Part shown: positions 1 through 7,279 of the stretch, one piece after another
How positions within the stretch are numbered: the stretch's first letter is position 1
How the letters are laid out: each line of letters starts with the position of its first letter
Assembly: GCA_964650695.1 (NCBI GenBank)
Contig: CAZYVA010000041.1
Span: 1-16,077, forward strand
Length of the DNA stretch: 16,077 bases
Source of the DNA: CAZYVA01 sp964650695
GTDB taxonomy: Bacteria; Bacillota; Clostridia; Lachnospirales; Lachnospiraceae
Direction: 5' to 3'
Notes under the pieces: generated by a model
Databases searched by the model: none
Told to the model about the DNA's origin: nothing
The model's input: only the letters and a program-made list of their open reading frames with translations
Position numbers and translations under genes: made by a program

Positions 1-36
1 TATTCGGATGGCTCGACAAAATATGTGGATTTTTGA
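1..36 (+). CDS. Possible C-terminal tail of an upstream + strand gene
   Basis: In frame 1 the window opens with eleven codons (YSDGSTKYVDF) followed by TGA at 34-36. This could be the last few residues of a gene that begins before the window and lies upstream of the AraC-family gene on the same strand, with 74 bp between them. Eleven codons are too few to identify a product or to exclude chance. The two other forward frames are also open here, one of them running into the AraC gene. Confidence 0.22.
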   Translation, partial: YSDGSTKYVDF

Positions 37-110
37 CGGGAAAAGTGGCTGCCGTGCCCGCACGGACAGGCGCATGGCGGGGAAACCAAATAGTCTTGGA
101 GGGCTCATAT

Positions 111-956
111 ATGGAAAAGCCTTATTATGAATTTTTCCGGGAACCTTTGGATTCCGGTTTCCGTGTTACTTACGTCACTGCGCCTGGAGGATATCATCCG
201 CCGCACTGGCATGATGAACTGGAGATCCTTTATCATCTGAACGGTGAAAGCGATATCACCATCGACGGCAAAATCTACCGTCTGAAAAAGAAACATATGA
301 TGGTTATTGATTCCAGGCAGATACACAGCACCTATAATTACGATCAGACGTCTATGTTTATCTGCATCCACATTTCCAAAGCATATATGGAAAAACATGT
401 CCCTGGGATAGAGCTGGCGCGGATCCGCTGTACCCCTGACGATGTACACGACGCCAATTTCCAGGATTATTTCGGCATGTGTATGTTGCTGCAGGATTTG
501 GTCGAAGCCTATATGAGGGAACCCGTCACGCTGTCCATGGAGACCGAAGGCTATGTCCTGCTGATCTTTTCCCGTCTGATCCAGCATTTTTCATCGCGGC
601 ACGAGCCGATGCCGGAAAATGTCGATGTACTTGCAGCGGAACGCCTCCGCGCCATCATTAAATATGTGGGCGTACATTTTCGGGAACCCATCCGACTGCA
701 GGATGTTTCTGAAGAGACCGGATTAAGCAAAGAATACTTTTGCCGTTTTTTCAAAAAAAACATGGGCATGTCTTTCCTGCAGTACGTACAGGAAGTGCGC
801 GCCGTCCATGTCTATCAGGATCTTGAGCGCACGGACATGCCAATATCTGAGATCATGGAAAAGAACGGGTTCACAAGCCAAAAACTGTTTAACCAGACTT
901 TCCGGAGGATCTATGGATGCACCCCTTCTTCCGTAAGAAAGCCAAGCCCCGCTTAA
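111..956 (+). CDS. AraC-family transcriptional regulator with N-terminal cupin sensor
   Basis: A one-component transcription regulator of 281 residues. The N-terminal half is a cupin-like beta-barrel: the stretch PPHWHDELEILYHLNG (about residues 30-45), then SDITIDGKIYRLKKKHMMVI and a downstream IHS, is the usual AraC sensor pattern with possible metal- or sugar-contacting histidines. The C-terminal hundred residues (about 178-275) hold the double helix-turn-helix, with LQDVSEETGLSKEYFCRFFK as the first unit and ISEIMEKNGFTSQKLFNQTFRR as the second, ending in the classic YGCTPSSVRK. The frame is open back to base 33, but the start at 111 is preferred because GGAGGG lies at 98-103, seven bases upstream. 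It is the only complete + strand gene and converges on the LysR gene. The ligand and targets cannot be read from the sequence. Members of this shape often control sugar uptake or glycosidase genes, and an operon of that kind might lie left of the window. Confidence 0.93.
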   Translation: MEKPYYEFFREPLDSGFRVTYVTAPGGYHPPHWHDELEILYHLNGESDITIDGKIYRLKKKHMMVIDSRQIHSTYNYDQTSMFICIHISKAYMEKHVPGIELARIRCTPDDVHDANFQDYFGMCMLLQDLVEAYMREPVTLSMETEGYVLLIFSRLIQHFSSRHEPMPENVDVLAAERLRAIIKYVGVHFREPIRLQDVSEETGLSKEYFCRFFKKNMGMSFLQYVQEVRAVHVYQDLERTDMPISEIMEKNGFTSQKLFNQTFRRIYGCTPSSVRKPSPA

Positions 957-1033
957 AACACGCTGCCTGTCTATCGTAAGGAACTGCCGCGAAGGAAGAT
1001 TTACCCATACAAAGCTTCCGGCCAGCGGCTGAT

Positions 1034-1906
1034 CTAATCGTCCAGCAGGTAATTGCGGGCATAGCGGACAAATATTTTCATGGCGGGGGACATGTCCTTT
1101 GTCGGGGAAAGCGCCATACCAAGACGCCGGCAGACATACGGGCTGATAGGGCGCACCTCGAAGTTCCCTTCCTTTCCACGCAGTACAAGCTTGGGAAGGA
1201 TGGAGATGCCAAGATTATGTTCTACCATAGAGATGGTGGAAAAATCCGTGGTGGTCGAATATTTGATCTCCGGATGAATCTTGTACTCCTTCAAAATCCT
1301 GCGGACGTCATTGTCATAGGTATAATCCGAGATGACCAGCGGCGCGCCTTCATAGAGATCCAGCGGGACCTGTGAATGGCAGGAAAACGGATGCCCTTTC
1401 GGGAATACCGCCATCATCTGATCGTCCATGACATGGATAAAATTATAATTTTGGTTGGGGTGGTAACTCGTAAAAGCGATATCGACCCGGCTGCTGTTGA
1501 TCCATTCCACCAGCTCGCTTTCCCCGCCCTCGGCAATCTCAAACGCGATGTCCGGGTATTCCTTCTGGAATTCCTGGATGATTTCCGGGAGCCAGTGGAT
1601 GGAACAACTGATATAGCTTCCAATCTTCAGGATACCCTTCTTTGCCCCTCTCAAAAAAGAAATTTCCTGGTTTAAATATTCGTCTGCCGACAAAAGGTTA
1701 CGGATGGAAGGGAGCAGGGACTCAGCGTCGGACGTCAAGGAGACGCCGCGGTGGTTTTTGTTAAAGAGTGGGAACCCGATTTCCTGTTCCAAGGAGTTCA
1801 TCATCTGTGTGATCCCGGACTGTGTATAGCCAAGCCTTTCCGCCGCCCTTGTAAAACTGCCACAATCGGCTACGTTGAGAAGTACTTTCAATTTCCGTTG
1901 ATTCAT
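1034..1906 (-). CDS. LysR-family transcriptional regulator
   Basis: A LysR-type regulator of 290 residues, full length for the family. Residues 1-60 form the winged helix-turn-helix (FTRAAERLGYTQSGITQMMNSLEQEIGFPLFNK, ending RGVSLTSD), followed by a linker helix. From about residue 90 comes the two-lobed periplasmic-binding-protein-like effector domain (LKIGSYISCSIHWLPEIIQEF, then a second lobe with LDLYEGAPLVISDYT and MVEHNLGISILPKLVL). The frame also offers a GTG at 1909 just before the ATG at 1906. The AAAGGGG Shine-Dalgarno ends only 3 bases from the GTG but 6 from the ATG, so the ATG is chosen. The gene is transcribed alone, behind an AT-rich promoter region, and converges with the AraC gene. 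No divergent target gene is adjacent, which is unusual because many LysR genes are divergent from what they control. Its regulon is unknown. Confidence 0.93.
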   Translation of the reverse strand: MNQRKLKVLLNVADCGSFTRAAERLGYTQSGITQMMNSLEQEIGFPLFNKNHRGVSLTSDAESLLPSIRNLLSADEYLNQEISFLRGAKKGILKIGSYISCSIHWLPEIIQEFQKEYPDIAFEIAEGGESELVEWINSSRVDIAFTSYHPNQNYNFIHVMDDQMMAVFPKGHPFSCHSQVPLDLYEGAPLVISDYTYDNDVRRILKEYKIHPEIKYSTTTDFSTISMVEHNLGISILPKLVLRGKEGNFEVRPISPYVCRRLGMALSPTKDMSPAMKIFVRYARNYLLDD

Positions 1907-1950
1907 CACATGCCCCTTTCCGCTCCGTTGATCCTGCCCCGGAAGAAAAA

Positions 1951-1998
1951 AATATAAAATATTACATTTATTTTACAAATTTTTTAAGAAAATTACAA
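1951..1998 (-). promoter_or_regulatory. Probable promoter(s) of the LysR-family gene
   Basis: The region between the acyltransferase stop and the LysR start is strongly AT-rich. On the - strand two overlapping sigma-A-like promoters can be drawn: TTGTAA (1993-1998), 17 bp, TAAAAT (1970-1975); and TTGTAA (1973-1978), 16 bp, TATATT (1951-1956). A short dyad, ATAAA-N8-TTTAT at 1954-1971, overlaps both -10 regions and would suit autoregulation by a dimeric regulator. It does not fit the LysR T-N11-A rule exactly, so that role is only a guess. Confidence 0.5.
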
Positions 1999-2026
1999 GC
2001 AGAACTTTGCAATCTCCGCAGAACCC

Positions 2027-2066
2027 GGACCTATGCTGGACCTATGGCCGGACCTATGGATCTATG
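2027..2066. repeat. Short tandem repeat GGACCTATG, 3 exact copies plus one variant
   Basis: GGACCTATG occurs at 2027-2035, 2038-2046 and 2050-2058, and a one-base variant GGATCTATG follows at 2058-2066. The period is 8-12 bp. The array spans the 3' end of the acyltransferase gene: read on the coding strand each unit is CATAGGTCC, and the TAG of one unit is the stop codon at 2054-2056. Local tandem duplication is the simplest origin. Confidence 0.85.
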
Positions 2067-2746
2067 CCATCCCCGCAGTCCTTCATCTTTACTACTTCTC
2101 CCTGCCTCTTGTAAATGCTTCCTGCAGGCACATATCCCCTGACGCTGGAGAGCGGATAGATATTTGTATGCTTCCCAACGACGCTTCCCGGATTCAGCAC
2201 TGTCCCGCAGCCAATCTCAACTCCGTCCCCAAGCATAGCGCCAAATTTTTTCATCCCCGTCTCGATCCGCCCGCTTTCGGTCTTTACTACCACAGGCTTT
2301 TTGTCCGATTTCACATTTGAGGTGATGGAACCCGCGCCCATATGCGCTTTATACCCTAAAATCGAATCGCCCACATAATTGTAATGCGGCACCTGTACTT
2401 TATTGAATAAAACCACATTTTTCAATTCCGTAGAATTTCCCACGACCGCGCCTTCCCCGACGATCGCGTTTCCACGGATAAAGGCACAGTGGCGCACCTG
2501 GGCGTTTTCCCCAATGATGGCAGGCCCTTGGATACAGGCGGACGGAAATACAGTTGCGGACCTGGCGATCCACACATCCTTTTCCACTTTCCTGTACACC
2601 TCCTCCGGGAGCATTCCTCCGAGCTCTCGGATAAAACCGCCGATCTGTGCCAGCGCCTCCCACGGGTAATCCACCTGCTCCAGAAGTTCCTTTGCGATGG
2701 TTTCCTCCAATGTATACAATTCCTTTACGGTCAGTTCACGGATCAT
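2054..2746 (-). CDS. GlmU-like left-handed beta-helix acyltransferase (no nucleotidyltransferase domain)
   Basis: A 230-residue protein built on hexapeptide repeats. Residues 1-50 are a helical leader. From about 57 the (I/V)-G-x-x-x-x pattern begins (WIARSATVFPSACIQGPAIIGENAQV, then AIVGEGAVVGNSTELKNVVLF) and continues to about 205, forming a left-handed parallel beta-helix. Residues 119-145 (VPHYNYVGDSILGYKAHMGAGSITSN) match the acetyltransferase region of GlmU, including a histidine (121) at the position of its catalytic base. The pyrophosphorylase domain of true GlmU is absent, so a transferase acting on a nucleotide sugar or similar amine is more likely than a full UDP-GlcNAc synthase. 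Such short proteins are often annotated as UDP-N-acetylglucosamine pyrophosphorylase in Clostridia. Its ATG overlaps the topB TGA as ATGA, so the two are translationally coupled. The stop lies in a tandem repeat. No clear terminator follows. Confidence 0.82.
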   Translation of the reverse strand: MIRELTVKELYTLEETIAKELLEQVDYPWEALAQIGGFIRELGGMLPEEVYRKVEKDVWIARSATVFPSACIQGPAIIGENAQVRHCAFIRGNAIVGEGAVVGNSTELKNVVLFNKVQVPHYNYVGDSILGYKAHMGAGSITSNVKSDKKPVVVKTESGRIETGMKKFGAMLGDGVEIGCGTVLNPGSVVGKHTNIYPLSSVRGYVPAGSIYKRQGEVVKMKDCGDGIDP

Positions 2747-4854
2747 CTCTCTCCCCCTGTTTTCACATTCTTTTTCTGGCTTGCGGATTTCTTATAAAAC
2801 GCTGCCGCCTTATCGTAACGCTGCCTCAGTTCATACTGGTTATCCAGCCCTTTCACCCTCTGGGTATGGCGGCTGACAAACCGGCTAAGCTTCTCCATAT
2901 ACTCCTCCGATGTGATCGCACCCTCCGCTACATAAGCAAGCCCTTTTTCCCAGCTTGCCGTAAGTTCCGGGTTCAAAAGCGGGCGGATGGAATGATCCAC
3001 CACCTCAAAAATCATCTCTCCCTGCAAGGTCGGCGTGACAACCTGGGTCTTCTTGTTCAGCGACAAATACTGGTTATGGACCAGTTTTTTTAATATTTCC
3101 CCTCGCGTAGCGCTCGTTCCAATGCCGCTTCCCTTAATCTGTGCGCGAAGCTCCTCATCCTCGATCAATTGTCCGGCATTTTCCATCGCCAGGATAAGGG
3201 AGCCGGAATGATAGCGTTTGGGCGGTGAAGTTTTTCCTTCCCGTACCTCAAAGGACTGCACCGGCAAGGCAGCGCCTTTTTTTAATCTGCCGAAGAGTTC
3301 CGATAACGCCTGTTCTTTGTCCGCATCCCCGGTTTCCCCTTTCTCACCGGCGTCTGCGTCTGTCTCCGTCCAATCCTTGCTTTTGCGTGGGTCGCCAGCC
3401 ACTTTTAAGTAGCCCTCCTTCACCAGCGTCCTGTATCCGGCAAAGAAAGACTCTCCTTTCACGCAGATGGCCAGGCTGATTTTCTGATACTCTGCCGGTG
3501 GATAGAAAATACCCAGGAACCGCCGCACGATCAAGTCATATACCTGCATGGAAAGCCGGGGCAGCCCTTTCCATGCCCCCAGCCCTTGCCCGGTCGGGAT
3601 GATGGCATAGTGATCTGTAATCTGCCTGTCATTGACATAGCGGGTTTTCCCTAGCTTTTTATGGCTTTGGGACCGGGCGATCTCCTGCAGGTACGGCGCC
3701 GCTGGCGCATATTTCATCAGGCCGTTTAAATTCTTCGAGATTTCCTTCGCGACCGCGCTGGAGAGGACCCTCGCATCGGTCCTTGGGTACGTCACGAGTT
3801 TTTTTTCATAAAGCTCCTGCGCCACGCGAAGCGTTTCATCCGGGCTGATCTTAAAGCGCCGGGCGCATTCATTTTGAAGCTCCGCAAGGTTGAACAATAA
3901 GGGCGGGTTCTTCTTCTCTTTTTTCCTCTCCAGGGATGTCACCTTCCCGATGGCCGGCGGACGTTCCGAAAGATAAGAGACCAGTTCCTTTGCCTTTTTC
4001 TCCTCCAAAAAGCCATTGTCCTTATACAGCCCTGGGGTGAGGCGCCATTTCGACCCCTCTGCGGCCCTCCATTCCCCTTCCAGCAAGGCGGGGCGGGCCG
4101 ATGCGCCACCGGGCTGTCCAAAGCCGCTGGCCGTTTCCGCGCCCCCTTCTCTGAAATATCCAAGCACACGGTAAAAGGGCGTCTCCGTAAACGCCCGGAT
4201 TTCCCGCTCACGCTTTACGACCATCCCCAGCACACAGGTCATGACCCTTCCTACAGACACCACGGAACGCTTCTGCCCCAGATACCCGGAAATACCGTCC
4301 CCGTATTTTAGCGTCAGCACACGGGAAAAATTGATCCCCATAAGGTAATCTTCTTTTGCACGCAAATAGGCCGATGCCGCCAGGTTGTCGTATTCGCTTA
4401 AATCCTTTGCTTCCCGGATCCCCCGTAAAATCTCTTCCTCGGTCTGTGAATCGATCCAGACCCTTTTTTGTTCCTTACCCTTTACCCCCGCCTGCTGTTC
4501 CACAAGCCGGTAAATGTATTCTCCTTCCCTCCCGGAATCCGTACATACGTAAATCCGCTCTACATCCGCCCGGTTCAATAGGCCGCTGACGATCCGGAAC
4601 TGTTTTTCCGCCGCAGGGATCACCTCGTACTGAAAGGTCTTCGGGATAAAAGGCAGCGTACCCAGGCTCCACCTTTTCAGGGACGGATCGTAGGCATCCG
4701 GATAACTCATGCTCACCAAATGGCCCACACACCACGTCACAATCGAATCCTGGGATTCCAGGAACCCATCCCTGCGCTTCGCCTGTAACTTCAGCGCCTT
4801 TGCGAATTCCTGCGCGACACTGGGCTTTTCGGCAATGTAAAGTGTTTTTCCCAT
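2743..4854 (-). CDS. topB: DNA topoisomerase III (type IA)
   Basis: A 703-residue type IA topoisomerase that nicks and reseals one strand of DNA to relax negative supercoils and decatenate replication or recombination intermediates. The Toprim domain opens the protein (LYIAEKPSVAQEFAKAL with the catalytic Glu9-Lys10, then VCTDSGREGEYIYRL at 103-117, the acidic metal-binding motif). The nucleophile is Tyr356 in KLVTYPRTDARVLSS. Further core motifs include LAELQNECARRFKISPDETL and GIGTSATRGEILKKL. There is no C-terminal zinc finger; the protein ends in a Lys-rich tail, as in B. subtilis-type TopB. Two stretches look like lineage-specific insertions: Gly/Ala-rich residues 237-258 and an Asp/Glu/Thr-rich run after KSKDWTETD. 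The start fits the invariant N-terminus and has AAAGGAAG just upstream, inside the ppk1 coding sequence. No conjugative or transposon genes lie nearby, so this appears to be the chromosomal copy. Confidence 0.96.
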   Translation of the reverse strand: MGKTLYIAEKPSVAQEFAKALKLQAKRRDGFLESQDSIVTWCVGHLVSMSYPDAYDPSLKRWSLGTLPFIPKTFQYEVIPAAEKQFRIVSGLLNRADVERIYVCTDSGREGEYIYRLVEQQAGVKGKEQKRVWIDSQTEEEILRGIREAKDLSEYDNLAASAYLRAKEDYLMGINFSRVLTLKYGDGISGYLGQKRSVVSVGRVMTCVLGMVVKREREIRAFTETPFYRVLGYFREGGAETASGFGQPGGASARPALLEGEWRAAEGSKWRLTPGLYKDNGFLEEKKAKELVSYLSERPPAIGKVTSLERKKEKKNPPLLFNLAELQNECARRFKISPDETLRVAQELYEKKLVTYPRTDARVLSSAVAKEISKNLNGLMKYAPAAPYLQEIARSQSHKKLGKTRYVNDRQITDHYAIIPTGQGLGAWKGLPRLSMQVYDLIVRRFLGIFYPPAEYQKISLAICVKGESFFAGYRTLVKEGYLKVAGDPRKSKDWTETDADAGEKGETGDADKEQALSELFGRLKKGAALPVQSFEVREGKTSPPKRYHSGSLILAMENAGQLIEDEELRAQIKGSGIGTSATRGEILKKLVHNQYLSLNKKTQVVTPTLQGEMIFEVVDHSIRPLLNPELTASWEKGLAYVAEGAITSEEYMEKLSRFVSRHTQRVKGLDNQYELRQRYDKAAAFYKKSASQKKNVKTGGER

Positions 4855-7250
4855 AGGCTTCCTTTCAGATACTCCAATACCGACTTGCTACGATCTTTTT
4901 TCGGTTCCCTTGCGGCATGCAGCGCTTCCTCCATAAATACTGCCTGGGAATCCACATACGGCTCCGCCAGCTTCTTTTTCCGGTAAATGCCGTCATTTCC
5001 CAGTTCCCTTGCCTTGATATTGTCGCTCAGCATCACGTTCAAATAGTGGTTGAGCTGTTTTTTCACTTCACTGTCCAGGATCGGGCAGGCTACCTCCACC
5101 CTTTTTTCTGTATTGCGTGTCATCATGTCCGCCGAACCGATATACAGCTTTTGATCTGCCCCGGTCCCAAAGCTGAACAGGCGCGGGTGTTCCAGAAAAC
5201 GCCCTACAATGCTCATCACGCGCAGGTTATCCGTATATCCCCGGATCCCTGGCAGGACACAGCAGATCCCCCGCACAATCAGGTCGATCTTCACACCTGC
5301 CTGGGAGGCCATGGCCACCCTTTCGATAAAATCCGTATCCGTCACGGAATTCATCTTCATGATGATCCGTCCCTTCTCCCCCTTGGCAATCTCCTCGTCC
5401 ATCAGTTCCAGCACTTTCTGTTTCAGGCCAAATGGCGAGACGATCAAATGCCGGTACGTGCCATTCAGGTTGCTGATTGCCATATTCTGGAAGAAATTGG
5501 CCGCGTCCTGCCCAACCTCACGGTTTGCGGTCATCAGGGAAAAATCGGTGTACATCTCCGCCGTCTTTTCATTGTAATTCCCCGTCCCGATCTGCGTGAT
5601 ATACTGGATCTCGCTGCGGCTTCGGTAAGTGATCAGGCAGATCTTTGAGTGGACTTTATAATCTTCAAAGCCGTAAATCACCCGGCATCCGGCATCCTCC
5701 AGCCGCTCGGACCAGTCGATGTTGCTCTGCTCATCAAACCGCGCGCGAAGCTCGATCAGTACGGTGACTTCTTTGCCATTTTCCGCCGCCGCACACAGGT
5801 ATTCTACCAGCCTCGCTTTCTTTGCCAGCCGGTAAATCGTAATCTTTATCGTCATGACATTCGGGTCGCTCGCGGCCTCTTTGATCAGCTCCAGGAATGG
5901 CGCCATGCCCTCATACGGATAGAAAAGGAGAAGGTCCTTCCTCTTCACCTGGCGCATGATATTCCCCTCCTGCACGCGGGCGCACGCCTGCGGGGAGAAC
6001 GGGGGATAAGTCAGGGATTTTTTCATCGGATCCGGCAGATTGCCGCTGATGGAAAAAATATAACCCAGCTTCATCGGCATTTTTGTCCGGAAAATCTGGC
6101 TCTGGCGGATCTGGAAGCGTTCACAGAAGTACCGCTCCATCTCTGGGCTTAGCTTTTCCGCCACTTCCAGGCGCACGACCTGCATCCTGCGGCGTTTGCT
6201 CAATGTCTTTCGCATCAGTTTTCGGAAATCATCATTGACTTCCAGCGATTCGTCATCCGGGGACACATCCGCATTCCTCGTGACACAGATATAATTCGGG
6301 TCTGTTACTATATACTGCGAAAAAACCATATGAAGGTGCTCCATGATGATTTTCTCCATCCGGATATAGCGGATATCGTGTCCCGGAAGATACAGGACGT
6401 CCGAGATAAAAGGAGGGATCGGCACGATACCCAGCATGGTTTTATCTTTTTCTTTTTTCTTCAGGCTGCAAGTCACATAGATTTCTTTGTTCAACAAATG
6501 AGGGAATGGATGGTTTGCGTCCACGATCTGCGGGGAAAGCACTGGAAGCACCTGGTCCCGGAAATATTTTTTGGCGTATTTTTTCTCAGACTGCTCCAGT
6601 TCCTTGAAATCCAGGCCGCAGACCCCGTAAGGGTGAAGCTGCCGTTTGATATCCGCGTAGGTTTTCTCCCGCTCTTTGTAAAGAGGCGTCACCTCCTCGA
6701 AAATACGGGCAAGCTGCTCGCTCGGCGTCATGCCCGAACGGCTGTCCCTGGCATTATTGTCCGTATGCGCCATGTCAAACAGGCTGCCCACCCGGATCAT
6801 GAAAAATTCATCCAGGTTACTGGTGAAGATCGCGACAAACTTCATCCGCTCCAAAAGCGGCACCGTGATATCCTGCGCCTCCTCTAAAACACGCTGGTTG
6901 AATTTCAGCCAGGAAAGCTCCCGGTTCTGCATATAGGCGGATGTTTCCGGGGCATCCGGCGTTTTTTCCGGTCCAGCCCCTGCATCCTGTTGTTTTTTCT
7001 TTCCCTTTGCTTCCGGTTTTTCGTTTTTCATCTTCTTTTTTTCTTTCACTTCCGGCTTTTCATTCTTTGGTTTTCCCTTTTCCTCCGCTTCTGGTTTTTC
7101 GTTTTTCGATTTCTTTTTTTCCTCCGCTTCCGGCTTTTCGCCCTTGGATTTCTTTTTTTCCTCCGCTTCCGGTTTTTCGTTTTTCGATTTCTTTTTTTCC
7201 TCTGATCCGGCTTCTTTTTCCTGGATTTTCTCGCTGTTTTCCTCTGACAT
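4791..7250 (-). CDS. ppk: Polyphosphate kinase 1 with Lys/Glu-rich repetitive N-terminal extension
   Basis: PPK1 reversibly polymerises the gamma-phosphate of ATP into inorganic polyphosphate. At 819 residues it is about 100 longer than usual. The normal family start (MQNRELSWLKFNQRVLEEA) appears only at residue 106. Before it lies a hydrophilic extension with five 13-residue repeats of the type EEKKKSKNEKPEA (17-81). The phosphorylated catalytic histidine is His534 (KVHSKICL), and a second conserved histidine is His688 (LEHPRLFSFG). Their 154-residue spacing matches the E. coli pair at 435 and 592. Also present are DEFFMIRVGSL, SDPNVMTIKITIYRLA and IGTGNYNEKTAEMYTDFSLMT. GAGGG lies 7 bases before the ATG at 7250, whereas the internal ATG at residue 106 has no visible ribosome binding site, so the extension is probably translated. 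asd is 29 bp upstream. The 3' end overlaps topB by 64 bp, and its last 21 or so residues, rich in Arg/Ser, look unconserved. Confidence 0.96.
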   Translation of the reverse strand: MSEENSEKIQEKEAGSEEKKKSKNEKPEAEEKKKSKGEKPEAEEKKKSKNEKPEAEEKGKPKNEKPEVKEKKKMKNEKPEAKGKKKQQDAGAGPEKTPDAPETSAYMQNRELSWLKFNQRVLEEAQDITVPLLERMKFVAIFTSNLDEFFMIRVGSLFDMAHTDNNARDSRSGMTPSEQLARIFEEVTPLYKEREKTYADIKRQLHPYGVCGLDFKELEQSEKKYAKKYFRDQVLPVLSPQIVDANHPFPHLLNKEIYVTCSLKKKEKDKTMLGIVPIPPFISDVLYLPGHDIRYIRMEKIIMEHLHMVFSQYIVTDPNYICVTRNADVSPDDESLEVNDDFRKLMRKTLSKRRRMQVVRLEVAEKLSPEMERYFCERFQIRQSQIFRTKMPMKLGYIFSISGNLPDPMKKSLTYPPFSPQACARVQEGNIMRQVKRKDLLLFYPYEGMAPFLELIKEAASDPNVMTIKITIYRLAKKARLVEYLCAAAENGKEVTVLIELRARFDEQSNIDWSERLEDAGCRVIYGFEDYKVHSKICLITYRSRSEIQYITQIGTGNYNEKTAEMYTDFSLMTANREVGQDAANFFQNMAISNLNGTYRHLIVSPFGLKQKVLELMDEEIAKGEKGRIIMKMNSVTDTDFIERVAMASQAGVKIDLIVRGICCVLPGIRGYTDNLRVMSIVGRFLEHPRLFSFGTGADQKLYIGSADMMTRNTEKRVEVACPILDSEVKKQLNHYLNVMLSDNIKARELGNDGIYRKKKLAEPYVDSQAVFMEEALHAAREPKKDRSKSVLEYLKGSLWEKHFTLPKSPVSRRNSQRR
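7008..7202 (-). repeat. Five in-frame 39-bp tandem repeats in ppk
   Basis: Codons 17-81 of ppk form five head-to-tail 39-bp units, each coding 13 residues: EEKKKSKNEKPEA, EEKKKSKGEKPEA, EEKKKSKNEKPEA, EEKGKPKNEKPEV and KEKKKMKNEKPEA. Units one and three differ by only one base (7164-7202 against 7086-7124), whereas units four and five have drifted. The coding strand is almost pure purine, with runs of seven A in several units. Unit gain or loss keeps frame, but slippage in an A run would shut the gene off. Confidence 0.93.
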
Positions 7251-7279
7251 TGATTTACCCTCGTTCTTTCAATCAACCG

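Noticed and set aside
957..1033. Bidirectional terminator between the convergent AraC and LysR genes
   Set aside because: I looked for a GC stem followed by a T run on either strand and found none convincing.
2743..4854. topB as a marker of an integrative conjugative element
   Set aside because: No integrase, relaxase, conjugation or transposase genes, no repeats at edges, and neighbours are core chromosomal genes.
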